A DNA stretch of 47,500 bases from Leisingera thetidis (lineage in GTDB: Bacteria; Pseudomonadota; Alphaproteobacteria; Rhodobacterales; Rhodobacteraceae), in contig NZ_CP109787.1 of NCBI RefSeq assembly GCF_025857195.1, positions 75,001-122,500 on the forward strand, read 5' to 3'. The position numbers and the translations under genes are program-made. The notes under the pieces are model-generated. The model was given only the letters and a program-made list of their open reading frames with translations. It was not told the origin of the DNA and searched no databases. How positions within the stretch are numbered: the stretch's first letter is position 1; every line of letters begins with the position of its first letter. Positions 45,292-47,500 of this stretch are shown here, one piece after another.

Positions 45292-45906
45292 TCAGGCGTG
45301 GCGAGACAGGAACCGGTCCAAATCCCGCTTGGACGGCGGCAGGCCGGAAAACACCTTGACCCACCCGGGCATGAGCGAAATCCGGTATTCGGTGCTCTCG
45401 CGCACTTGCATCGAGATATAGCCGATCTGGGTATAGATCATCGTGCGCGCCCGGATCAGCGCATCATCTGCCGCATAGCCGAACCGGGTGAACATCGCCG
45501 TCACCGCCTGCTCGCGCCGGGTGTCGGCCCGGTCCAGCCTAGCCTGCAGGCCAGTATCGTTGCGGGCCCAGTTTCGGATCGCCAGGTCGAGCCGGGCGTC
45601 AAACAGGCCGGGATCGATCCAGCAGTCGAAAAGATTGAACAGCGCTTCGGCGATGCTCTCGGCATAGGCTTCGGTGCGGGCCACAAGGTTGCCGGTATTT
45701 TTGTCCTCCCAGCGCCGGATCATTGCCTCGAGCAGCGCTTCGCGGTCCTTGAAGTGCCAGTAGAAACTGGTGCGCGACACGCCCAGACGCTTGGCCAGCG
45801 GCATCACCTTGACGGCTTCCACGCCGCTTTCCGTCAGTACTTCGTAGGCGGCGGCAAGCCAATCGTCTTCGCTCACCCGTGCGCGGGGAATGTCCTGTGT
45901 GTTCAT
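45292..45906 (-). CDS. TetR-family repressor
   Basis: 204 aa. The N-terminal helix-turn-helix covers residues 12-58 (DWLAAAYEVLTESGVEAVKV, then LAKRLGVSRTSFYWHFKDRE). The C-terminal all-helical ligand/dimer domain has no recognised family. It is divergent from the flavin oxidoreductase gene, with an 18-bp palindrome in the 126-bp gap, so it most likely represses that gene and itself. The inducer is presumably a substrate of the oxidoreductase pathway. Confidence 0.9.
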   Translation of the reverse strand: MNTQDIPRARVSEDDWLAAAYEVLTESGVEAVKVMPLAKRLGVSRTSFYWHFKDREALLEAMIRRWEDKNTGNLVARTEAYAESIAEALFNLFDCWIDPGLFDARLDLAIRNWARNDTGLQARLDRADTRREQAVTAMFTRFGYAADDALIRARTMIYTQIGYISMQVRESTEYRISLMPGWVKVFSGLPPSKRDLDRFLSRHA

Positions 45907-45967
45907 GCAGCAGCCTTAGCACCGGGGCGCCGGGCGGGCAACTTTTCCTGACATGCATGAACCTTTA

Positions 45968-45985
45968 CTTGACACGTGTGTCAAG
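45968..45985. promoter_or_regulatory. TetR operator candidate: 18-bp perfect palindrome
   Basis: CTTGACACGTGTGTCAAG is palindromic except for the two central bases (8-bp arms around GT). It lies 62 bases before the tetR start and 48 bases before the oxidoreductase start, and it contains TTGACA in both orientations, so a bound repressor would cover possible -35 boxes of both genes. Confidence 0.75.
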
Positions 45986-46032
45986 ATATTGTCCCGTAGC
46001 AACCACCAAGACCCGCCCCAGGAGAGACGGCC

Positions 46033-47500
46033 ATGTCCAAGGATCCGCTGCTGCAGCCCTATCAGTTGAAGCACCTGACGCTTCGCAACCGGATCATGAC
46101 GACCAGCCATGAACCGGCCTATCCCGAGGAGGGAATGCCCAAGGCCCGCTATGCGGCCTATCATGCCGAACGGGCCAAGGCGGGAGTGGCGCTGACGATG
46201 ACGGCCGGATCTGCGGCGGTCAGCCGTGACAGCCCGCCGGTGTTCAACAACATCCTCGCCTACAAGGACGAGGTCGTGCCCTGGATTCGCAGCCTGACAG
46301 ACGCGGTGCATGAACATGGCGCGGCTGTGATGATCCAGCTGACCCATCTGGGCCGCCGTACCGGATGGAACAAGGGCGACTGGCTGCCGTCGGTCAGCTC
46401 TTCCCGGCACCGGGAACCTGCGCACCGGTCTTTTCCAAAGCTGGCGGAAGACTGGGACATTGCCCGGATCACCTCAGACTTTGCCGATGCGGCGGAGCGG
46501 ATGAAGGAAGGCGGCATGGACGGCATAGAATTGCAGGTCTATGGCCATCTGCTGGATCAGTTCTGGTCGCCGCTGACCAATGATCTGGACGGGCCTTACG
46601 GCGCCCAGACGCTGGAGAGCCGGATGAAATTCCCGATGGATGTGCTGCAAGCGGTGCGGGACCGGGTCGGCAGTGAGTTCATTGTTGGCCTGCGCTATAC
46701 GGCGGATGAGACGCAGGCGGGCGGCATTACCCCTGCGGAAGGGATCGAGATCTCCAAGAGGCTGGCGGCCTGCGGCATGGTGGATTTCCTTAACGTGATC
46801 CGCGGCCGCATTCACACCGATCCGGCAATGACTGATGTGATTCCGGTTCAGGGCATGAAATCGGCGCCGCACCTGGACTTTGCCGGTGAGGTGAAGAAGG
46901 CAACCGGCATGCCGACTTTTCATGCGGCTCGCATTCCGGATGTGGCCACCGCCCGCCACGCGGTCGCCAGCGGCTTGCTGGACATGGTTGGAATGACCCG
47001 GGCGCACATGGCCGATCCGCATGTGGTGAGGAAGATCCGTGAGGGGCGCGAGGCTGATATCCGCCCCTGCGTTGGTGCTACCTATTGCCTGGACCGGATC
47101 TATCAGGCCGGCGAGGCGCTGTGCATCCACAACGCAGCCACTGGCCGCGAACTCACCATGCCGCACGAAATTGCCCCGGCAACGATCCGCAAGAAGGTTG
47201 TCGTCATCGGCGCCGGCCCAGGCGGACTGGAAGCCGCGCGGATAGCGGCAGAGCGCGGCCACGAAGTGACCGTGTTTGAAGCCGCCGCAGAGCCGGGAGG
47301 CCAGGTGCGCCTGACGGCACAGAACCCGCGCAGATCCGAGATGATCGGCATCATTGACTGGCGCATGGCGCAATGCGCCGCCCGGGATGTTGCGTTCCGC
47401 TTCAATACCTGGGCCGAGACCGAAGATGTGATGGCGCTGGATCCGGACGTGGTGATTGTAGCGACAGGCGGGACGCCTTGCATGATGTTGCATGAAACCG
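46033..47500 (+). CDS. Flavin/Fe-S oxidoreductase, trimethylamine dehydrogenase/N-methylproline demethylase type, partial
   Basis: First 489 residues; the gene runs past the window. Residues 1-340 are an old-yellow-enzyme FMN barrel (LTLRNRIMTTSHEPAY, QLTHLGRRT, GHLLDQFWSPLTNDLDGPYG). An Fe-S segment follows: RPCVGATYCLDRIYQAGEALC. The usual CxxC start reads CVGA, leaving only three cysteines (C-x5-C-x11-C). An FAD/NAD-type domain begins near residue 390 (KKVVVIGAGPGGLEAARIAAE). The barrel lacks the common H-G-A-H pair; the aligned bases read LQVYGH. These features match the N-methylproline (stachydrine) demethylase-like subgroup, but the substrate is not certain. AGGAGAG precedes ATG. Regulated, presumably, by the divergent TetR. 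Confidence 0.87.
   Translation, partial: MSKDPLLQPYQLKHLTLRNRIMTTSHEPAYPEEGMPKARYAAYHAERAKAGVALTMTAGSAAVSRDSPPVFNNILAYKDEVVPWIRSLTDAVHEHGAAVMIQLTHLGRRTGWNKGDWLPSVSSSRHREPAHRSFPKLAEDWDIARITSDFADAAERMKEGGMDGIELQVYGHLLDQFWSPLTNDLDGPYGAQTLESRMKFPMDVLQAVRDRVGSEFIVGLRYTADETQAGGITPAEGIEISKRLAACGMVDFLNVIRGRIHTDPAMTDVIPVQGMKSAPHLDFAGEVKKATGMPTFHAARIPDVATARHAVASGLLDMVGMTRAHMADPHVVRKIREGREADIRPCVGATYCLDRIYQAGEALCIHNAATGRELTMPHEIAPATIRKKVVVIGAGPGGLEAARIAAERGHEVTVFEAAAEPGGQVRLTAQNPRRSEMIGIIDWRMAQCAARDVAFRFNTWAETEDVMALDPDVVIVATGGTPCMMLHET

Overview
The window comes from a high-GC alphaproteobacterium, most likely a marine Rhodobacteraceae of the Roseobacter group (Ruegeria/Leisingera/Phaeobacter-like). The main support is a complete ectoine/hydroxyectoine catabolic cluster in the Ruegeria pomeroyi gene order, together with TRAP transporters, a nas nitrate-assimilation cluster and an rrn operon ending 23S-5S-tRNA-fMet. 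No species is claimed.

Layout. 1-3220: 3' part of an rrn operon (partial 23S, 5S, tRNA-fMet, terminator). 3429-4690: a scar with a low-GC hypothetical gene and a frameshifted, N-truncated IS256-family transposase. 4760-9834 (minus): five genes joined by ATGA overlaps (MaoC-type hydratase, acyl-CoA dehydrogenase, family III CoA-transferase, CitE-type lyase, DctP-type binding protein) with a divergent LysR gene. This matches the itaconate-degradation type of cluster (Ich/Ict/Ccl), but the TRAP permease genes expected after dctP are missing exactly where the IS remnant lies. 11049-12623 (minus): a GDSL esterase with RTX repeats.

13121-26495 (plus): enuR-uehABC-usp-eutABCDE-asnC-ssd-atf. UehABC imports (hydroxy)ectoine; EutD and EutE open and deacetylate the ring; the aminotransferase and dehydrogenase take diaminobutyrate to aspartate. 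EnuR carries its PLP lysine at residue 302, and a 12-bp inverted repeat lies between enuR and uehA.

26818-38472 (plus): nasT-nasS, a leader RNA, nrtA-nrtB-(fused NrtD/NrtC ATPases)-nirB-nirD-nasA, i.e. nitrate uptake and reduction to ammonium. The leader shows two hairpins with A-N-N-G-N-N hexaloops, the second overlapping a strong terminator: the architecture expected for an ANTAR (NasT) antitermination target. The fused ATPase has an asymmetric set of motifs that predicts one normal and one degenerate ATP site.

38955-44993 (plus): a MarR-like regulator, a LysR regulator and a two-gene NAD-dependent formate dehydrogenase (fused NuoE/NuoF-like beta subunit and molybdo/tungsto alpha subunit), closed by a strong terminator and a cluster of GC-rich palindromes. 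45292-47500: a TetR repressor gene divergent from a flavin/Fe-S oxidoreductase of the trimethylamine dehydrogenase/N-methylproline demethylase type, cut by the window end, with an 18-bp palindrome between them.

Most of the window is recognisable metabolism. The least ordinary signals are the NasT leader, the asymmetric fused nitrate ABC ATPase, the permease-less itaconate-type operon at an IS scar, and hairpins placed between binding-protein and permease genes.
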